Part shown: positions 15,806 to 22,831 of the stretch, piece by piece
Position numbering within the stretch: position 1 is the stretch's first letter
Layout of the letters: each line of letters begins with the position of its first letter
DNA from: JBBRLG01 sp038231495
GTDB taxonomy: Bacteria > Planctomycetota > Planctomycetia > Gemmatales > Gemmataceae
Length of the DNA stretch: 23,224 bases
Assembly: GCA_038231495.1 (NCBI GenBank)
Contig: JBBRLG010000040.1
Coordinates: forward strand, 1-23,224
Direction of reading: 5' to 3'
Position numbers and translations under genes: made by a program
The notes under the pieces: model-generated
Told to the model about the DNA's origin: nothing
What the model saw: only the letters and a program-made list of their open reading frames with translations
The model's database searches: none

Positions 15806-16282
15806 TTACCTTGTACGGCGGCTAATGAGGCATTGAACCCCGAACACTCGTGAAACCGCCGCGGTCCGGCGCAGCGAATCGTTCGGCCGACTACGCACTC
15901 TCGCGCGAGGGGGGAGATCCCCACGGAACACACCCTTCACCTCGACCACCCGGAATAAGGCAACAAGCACTTCCTGTTCGCCGGCACGAAGAACAATGCC
16001 GTAAGAGCCGCAGTCGTGTGGGTTCGCGGCGTTGGGTACGAACCGCAACGAATGTCCCCGAACCACGACGATGCGCTGATCGGAGAGCAGAACCTTGAAC
16101 TCCATCTCCGAGTCGTCCTTACTCCAGAGGTCGAGATAATTCGCCACCACCCGCGGGCGCTCGACTTGACTGTTCAAAGGCGCATGATTCTTGAGATAGG
16201 CAAGGGTTTCCGGAACCTCGCCTTCGTCGATGTACTCGCCGACGAGGAGGCAGCCGGCGTTGGCGCTGGTGCGATTGCTCAC
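15806..16282 (-). CDS. Hypothetical protein, 158 aa, last gene of a decaying operon
   Basis: A 158 aa soluble protein that starts at GTG 16282, with an excellent GGAGG 9 nt upstream. The first 122 residues look like a normal folded protein (LLVGEYIDEGEVPETLAYLK, DLWSKDDSEMEFKVLLSDQR, then SYGIVLRAGEQEVLVALFRV). The last 35 residues are Arg/Ser-rich (PPRARVRSRPNDSLRRTAAV onward) and look like read-through into non-coding sequence, suggesting that the original C-terminus was lost. It starts 6 nt after the frameshifted gene at 16289-16689, so they belonged to one operon. I do not recognise the family; similar planctomycete hypotheticals probably exist. Confidence 0.65.
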   Translation of the reverse strand: MSNRTSANAGCLLVGEYIDEGEVPETLAYLKNHAPLNSQVERPRVVANYLDLWSKDDSEMEFKVLLSDQRIVVVRGHSLRFVPNAANPHDCGSYGIVLRAGEQEVLVALFRVVEVKGVFRGDLPPRARVRSRPNDSLRRTAAVSRVFGVQCLISRRTR

Positions 16283-16288
16283 GACTCT

Positions 16289-16689
16289 TCACCTCCATAG
16301 CAACGGCTGCTGGGCGGTCATTTGTTCATTGTACCAACACTGAACCCAGCACAGCCCGCTCAGCGGGAAGAGGCAATCCCGGATGCGGAACGTGACTCCA
16401 ACGACCTCCAAGGGGTCGCTGCCAAAAGGGATGGTGCGCGTCCGTGTGCGGAACACGACCTGCCCGGAATCGGCGTGCCGGATTTCGACCCGGCCATCCG
16501 CAGCACCGCGGTAACCCGTCAGTTGCAAGAAGACGCACAACTCCCGATACAATAGGGGGAACGGAGGTGGTCCGACGACCGAATGGCGCTGACGAGACCT
16601 ACCAGCGTGACGCGGCGTGGATTATCGGAATCCGTCTGCACGTCCTCGCAGAGGATGAGGTAGCGGACGACGGGCTGGACTTCGCTCAT
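16289..16689 (-). pseudogene. Frameshifted small beta-rich protein gene (about 133 codons)
   Basis: From ATG 16689 one frame reads MSEVQPVVRYLILCEDVQTD and on to LVGLVSAIRSS, then meets a stop at 16519-16521. The neighbouring frame takes over near 16570-16580 and reads PPPFPLLYRELCVFLQLTGY through FRIRDCLFPLSGLCWVQCWY to the stop at 16289. Joined, the two halves give one coherent protein (cytosolic, beta-rich, ending QQPLLWR) of a kind recurrent in planctomycetes, possibly DUF6941-like, though that name is uncertain. One missing base near GTCGTCGGACC explains the shift. It could be a true pseudogene or a sequencing error. The ATG overlaps the stop of the fragment upstream (ATGA). Confidence 0.7.
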
Positions 16690-16838
16690 TCAATCCACGT
16701 CCGCACTGCCGACCGAACGGCCAGGATCAGTTGCCGGGCCGGCTGGGGCGACTTCATACCTTGGAAAATCGTCTTGCCGGCCCGGTCAACTGCATCCGTT
16801 TGTTCGGCGATGGCATTTATCCATCGACTGCCGACCCC
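16686..16838 (-). pseudogene. 5'-truncated gene fragment, first gene of the same operon
   Basis: The 50 codons before the TGA at 16686-16688 read as a helical segment (SRWINAIAEQTDAVDRAGKT, then IFQGMKSPQPARQLILAVRS and AVRTWIE). An in-frame TAA at 16839-16841 and no good start upstream show that the 5' part is missing. It joins directly to a REP-like GGGGTCGGCAGTC sequence and then to the MITE. The TGA overlaps the next ATG, the usual sign of operon coupling. A minimal 23 aa product from an internal ATG is possible but unlikely to be functional. Confidence 0.45.
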
Positions 16839-16847
16839 TTAGTTTTC

Positions 16848-16964
16848 GGTGGTGACTCCATCGAGCTTCCTGAGCTACAAATAGCCCGATTTTGCATGAA
16901 AACCGGCTGCCTAGATTGCCCAAGCCTTCCATATTCCGCCAGGAAGCTCGATGGAGTCACCACC
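16848..16964. mobile_element. 117 bp MITE with 25 bp perfect terminal inverted repeats
   Basis: The left end (16848-16872) begins GGTGGTGACTCCATCGAGCT and is the exact reverse complement of the right end (16940-16964). The 67 nt between carry no gene. The element is bounded by an 8 bp direct repeat, TAGTTTTC, at 16840-16847 and 16965-16972, which is a target site duplication. The insertion lies 2 bp beyond the stop codon of the PIN toxin, between it and the truncated operon. The structure is clear; the mobilising transposase is not visible here. Confidence 0.88.
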
Positions 16965-16974
16965 TAGTTTTCGA

Positions 16975-17364
16975 TCACCAGACCTCGAGTTGGAGATTGT
17001 CCACTTCCTGGAAATGCTGGTCCCGCGAGACGAGAGTCAACTCATATTGCCGCGTCAAGGCGGCGATCCAAATATCGTTCTCCGGAATCGGCCGTCCCAC
17101 TTTTCGCAGCTGATTCTTGATTTCGCCGTAATAGCGTCCGGTTTCCGTATCGCAGTTGAGAATGGCATTGGCAGCAGCGAACGCTTCGACCATAGCAATG
17201 GTCTTCTGCACATGCGCCGAGTGACACGCGCCATAGAAAAGCTCGCCGACGACGATACACGGGACAAAGAGTTTTTCCGCTCGTTTCTTTCGCTTCAAAA
17301 TCGCGCGATCGGACGCAAGGAGGGCGATCACCACGTTCGTATCGAGCAGAAAACTACCATCCAT
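16975..17364 (-). CDS. vapC: PIN-domain ribonuclease toxin, VapC type
   Basis: A 129 aa PIN-domain protein with the full acidic active site: D8 in FLLDTNVVIALL, E41 in VVGELFYGA, D97 in ENDIWIAA and D115 in VSRDQHF. These bind Mg2+/Mn2+ in VapC RNases, which cleave tRNA or rRNA. Its ATG at 17364 lies inside the end of the antitoxin gene (11 bp overlap), the standard VapBC arrangement. No separate promoter is needed. It is intact despite the MITE just past its stop. The RNA target of this copy is unknown. Confidence 0.93.
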   Translation of the reverse strand: MDGSFLLDTNVVIALLASDRAILKRKKRAEKLFVPCIVVGELFYGACHSAHVQKTIAMVEAFAAANAILNCDTETGRYYGEIKNQLRKVGRPIPENDIWIAALTRQYELTLVSRDQHFQEVDNLQLEVW

Positions 17365-17581
17365 TGAGGTCAATCCTCTCGCAGCCTTGCTCGATGGCGT
17401 CGGCCATTGTCCGAAGGTCTTTCTTGTCGATCGACCCGGCAAAGCGGGCCAGTTCCCCCCATCCCACGCCCGTCGGCCTCGTCTGCCCCAAAGCTCGGGC
17501 GAAGTCCAGCACCCGGCGTTGTTCCGCATACGGCAACGCCCGAACCTGTTCCAGAATTGCTTCGGTTACTTGCTCGCTCAT
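17354..17581 (-). CDS. Antitoxin partner of the PIN toxin
   Basis: A 75 aa protein directly upstream of and overlapping vapC. It begins with a helix (SEQVTEAILEQVRALPYAEQ, then RRVLDFARALG), similar to the DUF2281-like antitoxins whose N-terminus carries an L-P-x-x-x-Q-x-x-V-L-x-F pattern. It ends with a toxin-binding-like tail (FAGSIDKKDLRTMADAIEQG, then CERIDLNGW). The start at ATG 17581 is fixed by AAAGGAG 8 nt upstream; a TTG at 17605 is in frame but poor. It probably binds and silences the toxin and may autorepress the operon. The DNA-binding fold is not obvious from sequence. Confidence 0.82.
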   Translation of the reverse strand: MSEQVTEAILEQVRALPYAEQRRVLDFARALGQTRPTGVGWGELARFAGSIDKKDLRTMADAIEQGCERIDLNGW

Positions 17582-17644
17582 TCTGTCTGCTCCTTTTATT
17601 TCCAACCGCTATCCGGATCGGGTGCCATGCTTTCGGACCGACAA

Positions 17645-17686
17645 AAGGGGTCGGCAGTCGAATCGGAAAGCGACTCCCGACCCCTT
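17645..17686. repeat. REP-like hairpin (GGGGTCGGSAGTC family)
   Basis: Arms 17645-17660 (AAGGGGTCGGCAGTCG) and 17671-17686 (CGACTCCCGACCCCTT) pair with one mismatch around a 10 nt loop. Half-sites of the same sequence occur at 16827-16838 (minus orientation) and 22487-22503. Two GCCATGCTTTCG direct repeats flank it (17624-17635 and 17702-17713), suggesting a composite REP-type element. Such hairpins are commonly tied to REP-associated tyrosine transposases; none is present here. Confidence 0.75.
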
Positions 17687-17725
17687 AATCCGCCTCCGGG
17701 CGCCATGCTTTCGTACTCGAAATCG

Positions 17726-17793
17726 TGTGAAATCAAAGGGGGTTACGCTTGTAGTTCCGCAGTAAAATAGATGCGTCCCCTTTGATTTTCACA
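17726..17793. repeat. Short inverted-repeat element, 68 bp
   Basis: TGTGAAATCAAAGGGG (17726-17741) pairs with CCCCTTTGATTTTCACA (17777-17793), with one bulged base. The enclosed 35 nt include a GTAGTTCCGCAGTAAAATAG stretch. A 16-mer of its right half (CAAAGGGGACGCATCT, minus strand) recurs at 22673-22688. It is therefore a dispersed, probably REP- or MITE-like, repeat. It lies between the 3' end of the membrane-protein gene (17818) and the VapBC promoter region. Confidence 0.7.
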
Positions 17794-17817
17794 GTACCGC
17801 TACGCGCCAACGGCGTA

Positions 17818-18393
17818 CTATTTGCCGAACGGAACCACGACCTCAAGGGGAGTCCACGTGTAGATGCTGGACAGTATCGCAACGAGAAGTAAACCGAGCC
17901 ATATTACTACCGTCCACACGCCTGCACGCAATGGAAACCGAAACCCTTGCAGATGAATCGGATCCCTGGGAGCTGAACCCCTTGGCGTATCCAATCGTTC
18001 ATCGAAACCGAGTAACCGCAAGCGTGCCTTCGCCTTCAAGAGCCTGGTGATGTGAACCACCCACTTGTGCCGCATGTTGAGGGCATCAAATGAGGCTTCG
18101 AGACCAAGCCGCCTGCGGTGAGTGATCCAGTACGCAAGGATACCGGCAGCCAGAACAGCACCCATTCGGATAACTGGCGAATTGGCGGACAAGGCAACGA
18201 TGGAACCTCCAAGACAGGTTGTCCAAGGAATCCACTGCCATTGCTCCCGCGTCGCGTAAATCTGGTACTCGAGCGTGCGTTCGGCGCGTAAATCGCGGAG
18301 CAGTTCGACGAGCTTATCTTCGCCGACCTTCTCCAATTCGGCAAGCAACGCCCTGTCCGCGTCGTTGAGCTCCAGAAAATCTTTGTCGTTCAC
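17818..18393 (-). CDS. Hypothetical membrane protein, about 191 aa
   Basis: A 191 aa protein. The start is GTG 18393, chosen because AGGAG lies 7 nt upstream; the frame is open to 18423. The N-terminal 50 residues are acidic and helical (LNDADRALLAELEKVGEDKL, then VELLRDLRAERTLEYQIY). Two hydrophobic segments follow near residues 55-87 (TTCLGGSIVALSANSP and IRMGAVLAAGILAYWI), and one near the C-terminus (AGVWTVVIWLGLLLVAILSS). A basic cytosolic loop (HRRRLGLEASFDALNMRHKW onward) sits between them. I recognise no family. Its codon use is less GC-rich than that of its neighbours, so recent acquisition is possible. Confidence 0.7.
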   Translation of the reverse strand: MNDKDFLELNDADRALLAELEKVGEDKLVELLRDLRAERTLEYQIYATREQWQWIPWTTCLGGSIVALSANSPVIRMGAVLAAGILAYWITHRRRLGLEASFDALNMRHKWVVHITRLLKAKARLRLLGFDERLDTPRGSAPRDPIHLQGFRFPLRAGVWTVVIWLGLLLVAILSSIYTWTPLEVVVPFGK

Positions 18394-18552
18394 AATTGAA
18401 CTCCTGCGGCCTAACGACCACACTCAGCGGCGGCATCACGCGACCTACCTGTTGAGTAAATGAAATGGACCAGCATTCCCGGCACCTGTCAAGAAACTTC
18501 CCCGAAGATTTCTTACTTACCGGCATTTTTGCTTGGAGGGCGTGGATTGCCC

Positions 18553-21500
18553 TTATTTACAAGCCTTGAGGAACGCGACGAGGTCGGCCAATTCGCGCGG
18601 CGTCAGCTGCTTGTCCATGCCCGCCGGCATGATCGACACCTTGCTCGGTTCCATTTCGTCGATCTCGGCGCGGGCGATCCGCACCTCGTTCGTCGCGTCC
18701 AAAGCCAGCACGATCTCGTCGGGGCCGTCTTTGCGCAACACGCCGTTGTACGACTTGCCCTTCTTCGTGTTTACCCGCACCGGTTCGTAGCTGCGGACGA
18801 AACTCGCACTCGGGTAGACGATCGACTCCAGCAGGTCGCGCTCGTTGCGAATCGCGCCCACGCGCGTCAGGTCCGGGCCGACTTTGCCGCCGAGGTAGCC
18901 GACCGTGTGGCACGCCACGCACGCCGTCTTCTGGCTGTTGAACACCAACTGGCCGCGCTGCACGTCGCCCTTTTCCAGCGACTTGAGCAACGCTTCCAGG
19001 TGTTCCTTCTGCTTCGCCGCGTCGGCGTCGAGGAGCGCGTAAAGCTCCTCGGCCTTGCGCTGCACCGCGGCGTCGTATTTCGCCAGGCGCGGCTTGATCG
19101 AGTCCACGCGCAAGCTGTCCCGCAGCGGCGAGGCGTCCAGCGCCGCCAGGACGCGCAAGCCGACACGCTCGTCGGTCGATTGCTTGAACGCTTCCAGCAG
19201 TCGATCCACCTCCATCGGGCCGGCGTCCTTCAGCGCGTCGGCCAGGGTCAGCAACTGGTGACCGTTCAGGCGGGCACGCGACAACACGTCGGCCGCCAGC
19301 GAACGGGTCGCCACGGGTTGGTCCCGATTAACGCCGCCCACCAGAAACGCAAACGTCAGCGCGCTTACCTCGGCCAGTCCGCCGGGAACGGCAGCCAGCG
19401 CTTGCAAGCGCACCGCCGGCGACAATTTGTCATTCGCGCCGACCCGCAGCAGCGCCGCGGTGAGGTACTGCGGCGGCTGTTTAGGCAGCGCGATGTTCCG
19501 CACGGTTGCCGCCGTGTCGCGGAGGAGACTTTCGTCCTTGGATTCGAGGGCATCGGACAACGCCTCGGTCCAGCGGGGCGGCGTTTCCTTGAGGCCCGCC
19601 TGGCCCATGGCCCGCACCGCCAGGCGGCGGCTGTCGACGGACTTCTCCGATGCGCTCACGCGCTCCGCGAGCAAGTCCTGAATCGGTTTGGCCCGTGCGA
19701 ACCGTGCCAGTTGCCGTACCAGTTCGTCGCGGTCCGCGTCTTTCAAGTCCCTGGCGTCGAGTTGCTTGCCGAGGTAGCCGAGCAGCTCGCCGGACCACTC
19801 GGGGTGGCGGCCGGCGATCCAGACCGCCGTTTCCTTTAGCACCGGCGTCGCGGAAACAAGGTCCGGCGTCACCGCCGCCGCGTCGAGGCCGCCGCCGGCC
19901 ATCTGGTCTAGCGCGACCAGCGCCGCCCGCCGTGTGAGCGGGTTTTTGCTCTTGAGACCGTCCGCGGTTCCCTTGGCATCGGCGATCTCGATGAGCGCGT
20001 ACGTCAGCGCATGTTCCAGCGCGCGGTCCGTCGGTGCGCCCGCCGCATCGAGCAAAGCCGGCACGGCGGTCTTGTCGCCGAGGCGGCCGATCGCCTCCGC
20101 CGCGGCGCGACGGTTGGGGGCGGACGGACCCTTGAGAAGCTTGAGTAACACCGGCAGCGCGTCGCGGTCGCGGTTGACGCTGACCGAATGGAGCGCGGCC
20201 TGGCGCACGACCTCGTCGGCATCCGCCAGGGCAACGCGCACGACCGCGCGGGCGTCGGCGGCGTCGCTGCGCGTCGCGGTCCAGATCGCGTTGCACCGCG
20301 CCTGGGTCGAAGGCGACGAGCGAAGCGCCTCGGCCAGCGCCGGTACGGCGTCGGCGCCCTGTTTCGCCAGGGTCTGAACGGCACGGCGTTGCACCACCGG
20401 CCGCGCGTCGTCGAGCAGCGCGACGAGTTCCTTCGCCGGCAGCTTGGCCCACGCCAATTTCAGACCGCGCGGATCCTCGATGGGTGCCGCGCCCTTCTTG
20501 CGGACGCGGTAAATGCCGCCGAGCGCGTCGGGCTTGTGCAACTGCGAGGTCGGACAGCAGAGCTTGTACCAGCCGCCCGTATCGACCACGAGCAGACTGC
20601 CGTCGGCGTCCTCCAGGACGTCGGTCGGGTGAAAATCGAGGTTGGCCGAGGCGACGAAATCCTCGTCGCGCGTCTTGAACGTCGCGCCGTCGCTTGTCAG
20701 GACGTGGCGCGTCACCTTGTGCAGGTTGAACAGGCACGCGAACAGGTTGTCGCGGTAGTCCGCGCCGAAAACGCTGGATTCGTAGCGAATCAGGGCGCAC
20801 GGCGCGGCCGGGCCGAGGTGCGTCAGCGGCGGCATGAGCGCGGGACTGGTCCACGGGTGTTCGTAAATAACGTCGTGGTCCTTGCCGTAGACGCCGCCGT
20901 AGATCGCGTGAATGAGGCCGTCGCGCTTGCCCTCGGCGGGGTGCTGCAAGAACGTCGTCGTGAAAATCCGCTCGCCGCCGGGGGTGAACGCGACGCCGAC
21001 CGGGTTGTCCATGCCGCCGCTCATGACGGGTTCGAGGCCGGTGCCGTCCGGCCGGCTGCGGAAAATGTGCGCAGCCCGCGTGACGAACGGCAGCTTGCCC
21101 GGCCGTTCGTAGGTCTGTTTGGCGAACGCGCCCTTGCACCAGTAGACCCAGCCGTCGGGGCCGAGGTAAGGGCCGTGCAGGTCGTTGGCGCAGCCCGTGA
21201 CCGTCTGGCCCTGGAACCACTCGACGCGCTCGTCCGCGACGCCGTCGCCCCTGGTGTCGGTGAACTTCCAAATGCTCGGCGGGGCGGAGACGTAGAGCGA
21301 GCCGTCGTGCCACAGCGCCCCTTCGGGGAACATGAGCTTATCGACGAAGACGGTGCGCTTGTCGAAATGGCCGTCGCCCTTGGTGTCTTCGAGGCGGAGG
21401 ATGCGGTAGGGCAGGGTTTTTCGCTGCACGTCGATCTTGTCGTTGGAGCCGAGTGCCTCGGTGACGTAGAGGCGGCCGCGTTCGTCGAAGGCGGCGGCGA

Positions 21501-21675
21501 TGGGGCGCTCGACGAGCGGCGGCCCGGCGACCAGTTCGATCTCGAAGCCGGCGGGCAGGCTGAAGGCGTGGCCGTTCAATTCGACCTTTTTCGGATCGGT
21601 TTTAGGCTCAGCGCCGGCGAACAGCCACGCGGCGACGAGCAGGGTCAACAAACTCGGCAGCGCCAGACGTTTCAT
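18553..21675 (-). CDS. PVC-type membrane-bound dehydrogenase / HEAT / cytochrome c fusion
   Basis: A 1040 aa secreted protein with a signal peptide (about residues 1-22). Domain order is a six-bladed propeller-like dehydrogenase domain (about 35-395, with VERPIAAAFDERGRLYVTEA, FPEGALWHDGSLYVSAPP and PTDVLEDADGSLLVVDTGGW), a long HEAT-repeat section (about 415-890), and a C-terminal cytochrome c domain. The haem site is CVACH (919-923) with a likely axial Met in SIMPAGMDKQLTPREL (about 1016 or 1020). This matches the Pirellula/Verrucomicrobium proteins known as TIGR02604 plus TIGR02603. It probably oxidises a sugar or alcohol in the periplasm and passes electrons to the haem; the substrate is unknown. 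The ATG at 21675 has a G-rich ribosome site. Confidence 0.94.
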   Translation of the reverse strand: MKRLALPSLLTLLVAAWLFAGAEPKTDPKKVELNGHAFSLPAGFEIELVAGPPLVERPIAAAFDERGRLYVTEALGSNDKIDVQRKTLPYRILRLEDTKGDGHFDKRTVFVDKLMFPEGALWHDGSLYVSAPPSIWKFTDTRGDGVADERVEWFQGQTVTGCANDLHGPYLGPDGWVYWCKGAFAKQTYERPGKLPFVTRAAHIFRSRPDGTGLEPVMSGGMDNPVGVAFTPGGERIFTTTFLQHPAEGKRDGLIHAIYGGVYGKDHDVIYEHPWTSPALMPPLTHLGPAAPCALIRYESSVFGADYRDNLFACLFNLHKVTRHVLTSDGATFKTRDEDFVASANLDFHPTDVLEDADGSLLVVDTGGWYKLCCPTSQLHKPDALGGIYRVRKKGAAPIEDPRGLKLAWAKLPAKELVALLDDARPVVQRRAVQTLAKQGADAVPALAEALRSSPSTQARCNAIWTATRSDAADARAVVRVALADADEVVRQAALHSVSVNRDRDALPVLLKLLKGPSAPNRRAAAEAIGRLGDKTAVPALLDAAGAPTDRALEHALTYALIEIADAKGTADGLKSKNPLTRRAALVALDQMAGGGLDAAAVTPDLVSATPVLKETAVWIAGRHPEWSGELLGYLGKQLDARDLKDADRDELVRQLARFARAKPIQDLLAERVSASEKSVDSRRLAVRAMGQAGLKETPPRWTEALSDALESKDESLLRDTAATVRNIALPKQPPQYLTAALLRVGANDKLSPAVRLQALAAVPGGLAEVSALTFAFLVGGVNRDQPVATRSLAADVLSRARLNGHQLLTLADALKDAGPMEVDRLLEAFKQSTDERVGLRVLAALDASPLRDSLRVDSIKPRLAKYDAAVQRKAEELYALLDADAAKQKEHLEALLKSLEKGDVQRGQLVFNSQKTACVACHTVGYLGGKVGPDLTRVGAIRNERDLLESIVYPSASFVRSYEPVRVNTKKGKSYNGVLRKDGPDEIVLALDATNEVRIARAEIDEMEPSKVSIMPAGMDKQLTPRELADLVAFLKACK

Positions 21676-21818
21676 GCTAATGCCCCCCGATGACGGAGCC
21701 GGACTCGGTAAGCCCCAACGTTAGCCCCTACACTCCGCCGCCGCAACGCCTTTCTCAAGGGGGAGGGTCAGTTGCTCGCCGGTTTGCCGCTTGCGGCTTT
21801 GCGCGTTCGACCGCTCAA

Positions 21819-21873
21819 CCGCAAGCGGCTCGCTTGTGGGGGGGCGGCAAGCCCACAAGTGAGCCGCTTGTGG
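21819..21873. repeat. Inverted repeat between two minus-strand genes
   Basis: Arms 21819-21840 and 21852-21873 pair over 22 bp with two mismatches (core AAGCGGCTCGCTTGTGGG) around an 11 nt loop. It sits 53 nt past the stop of the redoxin-like gene and about 145 nt before the start of the cytochrome gene. It is probably a dispersed planctomycete repeat that may also end transcription of the upstream gene. There is no T-tract on the minus strand directly after it. Confidence 0.7.
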
Positions 21874-21925
21874 CTACGATCCTGACGGCCGAGATCGACC
21901 GGAAACTGCCCCTTTTCTTTTCCGC

Positions 21926-22459
21926 TCATTTCTTGAGCGCCTTCTTCAGCGTCTCGACCACCTCGGGGACGTCGGTTTCGTTCAGCGACAGGTAGGCGAA
22001 CGACTTGACCACCTTGCCCTTGTGGGCGACCACGGCGGTCAGGTGCGCGTCGGGATTAACCGCCCAGTCTTTCGGTCCCGCGGTCCCGCCGAACACCGTG
22101 AGCGCCGCTCCCTTGAAATACTGCGCAATCTTCGGCAGGTATTCTTTCGATTTGTCCGCGTCGTCGGTCAGCCAGACCGCTACGACCATGCCGTCGGCAC
22201 CCAGGTCCTCGTCGAGTTTCTTGAGGAAACGAAACAGCGGCCGGCCAAAGTCCTTCGCCGACACGAATACGTAAACCGTCGGCTTGTCCTTGCGCAAGTC
22301 GGCGTAATCGACCTCCTTGTCCTTTGGGTCGCCGGTGACGGCATAAACCTTCAGGGTCGCGACCTTCTCGCCCTCCTTCGGCCCGGACGCCACGTCCGCG
22401 CGCGCCAGCGCCGCCGTTAACATCCCCAGGAGCAAAACCGCAAAGAACCGTGTTGTCAT
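21926..22459 (-). CDS. Secreted thioredoxin-fold (redoxin-like) protein lacking cysteines
   Basis: A 177 aa protein with a clear signal peptide (ARA before DVASG, about residue 21). The mature part has the strand-helix order of AhpC/TSA-like redoxins: VYAVTGDPKDKEVDYADLRK, then KPTVYVFVSAKDFGRPLFRF, MVVAVWLTDD, DWAVNPDAHLTAVVAHKGKV and a final helix. There is no cysteine anywhere, so neither peroxidase nor disulfide chemistry is possible. The position that would hold the catalytic Cys is SAKDFG. GGAGG 6 nt upstream fixes ATG 22459. It is upstream of and co-directional with the PVC dehydrogenase but 250 nt away. The role is unknown, possibly binding or chaperoning. Confidence 0.8.
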   Translation of the reverse strand: MTTRFFAVLLLGMLTAALARADVASGPKEGEKVATLKVYAVTGDPKDKEVDYADLRKDKPTVYVFVSAKDFGRPLFRFLKKLDEDLGADGMVVAVWLTDDADKSKEYLPKIAQYFKGAALTVFGGTAGPKDWAVNPDAHLTAVVAHKGKVVKSFAYLSLNETDVPEVVETLKKALKK

Positions 22460-22831
22460 CGCTGTCCTCCTTTGAGGCCGATCCGGAAAAGGGGTCGGGA
22501 GTCATCTAGGTCCGCCGCGCACTATATCCTAGCCAGGACCGCCTCCCTACGCAACGAAATAGTCACCCCCCCCGTCCGAGGTTCCGGTCTGGCCCGCATG
22601 GTTCAATCTTGCCGCCATTCCACGCCGCTGAATGACACCTGCCATTTGAGGGAAAACAAAGGGGGGGGAAAACAAAGGGGACGCATCTGAATGGCATTTC
22701 CTTAAGCCGCATCTCCTTGCCCGTCGCCTCGTTCCAATCATTCGCGTAGCGCAGCCCCTTGTCAAGGGGCGGCCGCACGTAACAATGCTTCTGCTGTGAA
22801 AGGAGTTCCCCCCTTCGCACGGAGGTTGTTC
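22460..22831. other. Gene-free stretch with fragments of dispersed repeats
   Basis: No credible gene lies in these 372 nt. They hold a REP-like half-site (AAAAGGGGTCGGGAGTC, 22487-22503), a duplicated G-run motif (GGGAAAACAAAGGGGGGGG then GGAAAACAAAGGGGACGC, 22651-22685) sharing 16 nt with the 17726-17793 repeat, and a small CCCCTTGTCAAGGGG palindrome (about 22756-22770). The left end of the IS element that carries the transposase must lie in the right-hand part, but I could not place its boundary without the other end. Confidence 0.6.

Noticed and set aside
16444..16842. Plus-strand 132-codon frame over the decaying operon
   Set aside because: The minus-strand frames give coherent protein halves and operon-style overlaps; the plus-strand product looks random.
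19481..21693. Long open frames on both strands over the PVC dehydrogenase (minus 19481-21313, plus 20188-21693)
   Set aside because: Arg/Gly/Pro-rich shadow translations. The 1040 aa frame has a signal peptide, family motifs and a CVACH haem site.
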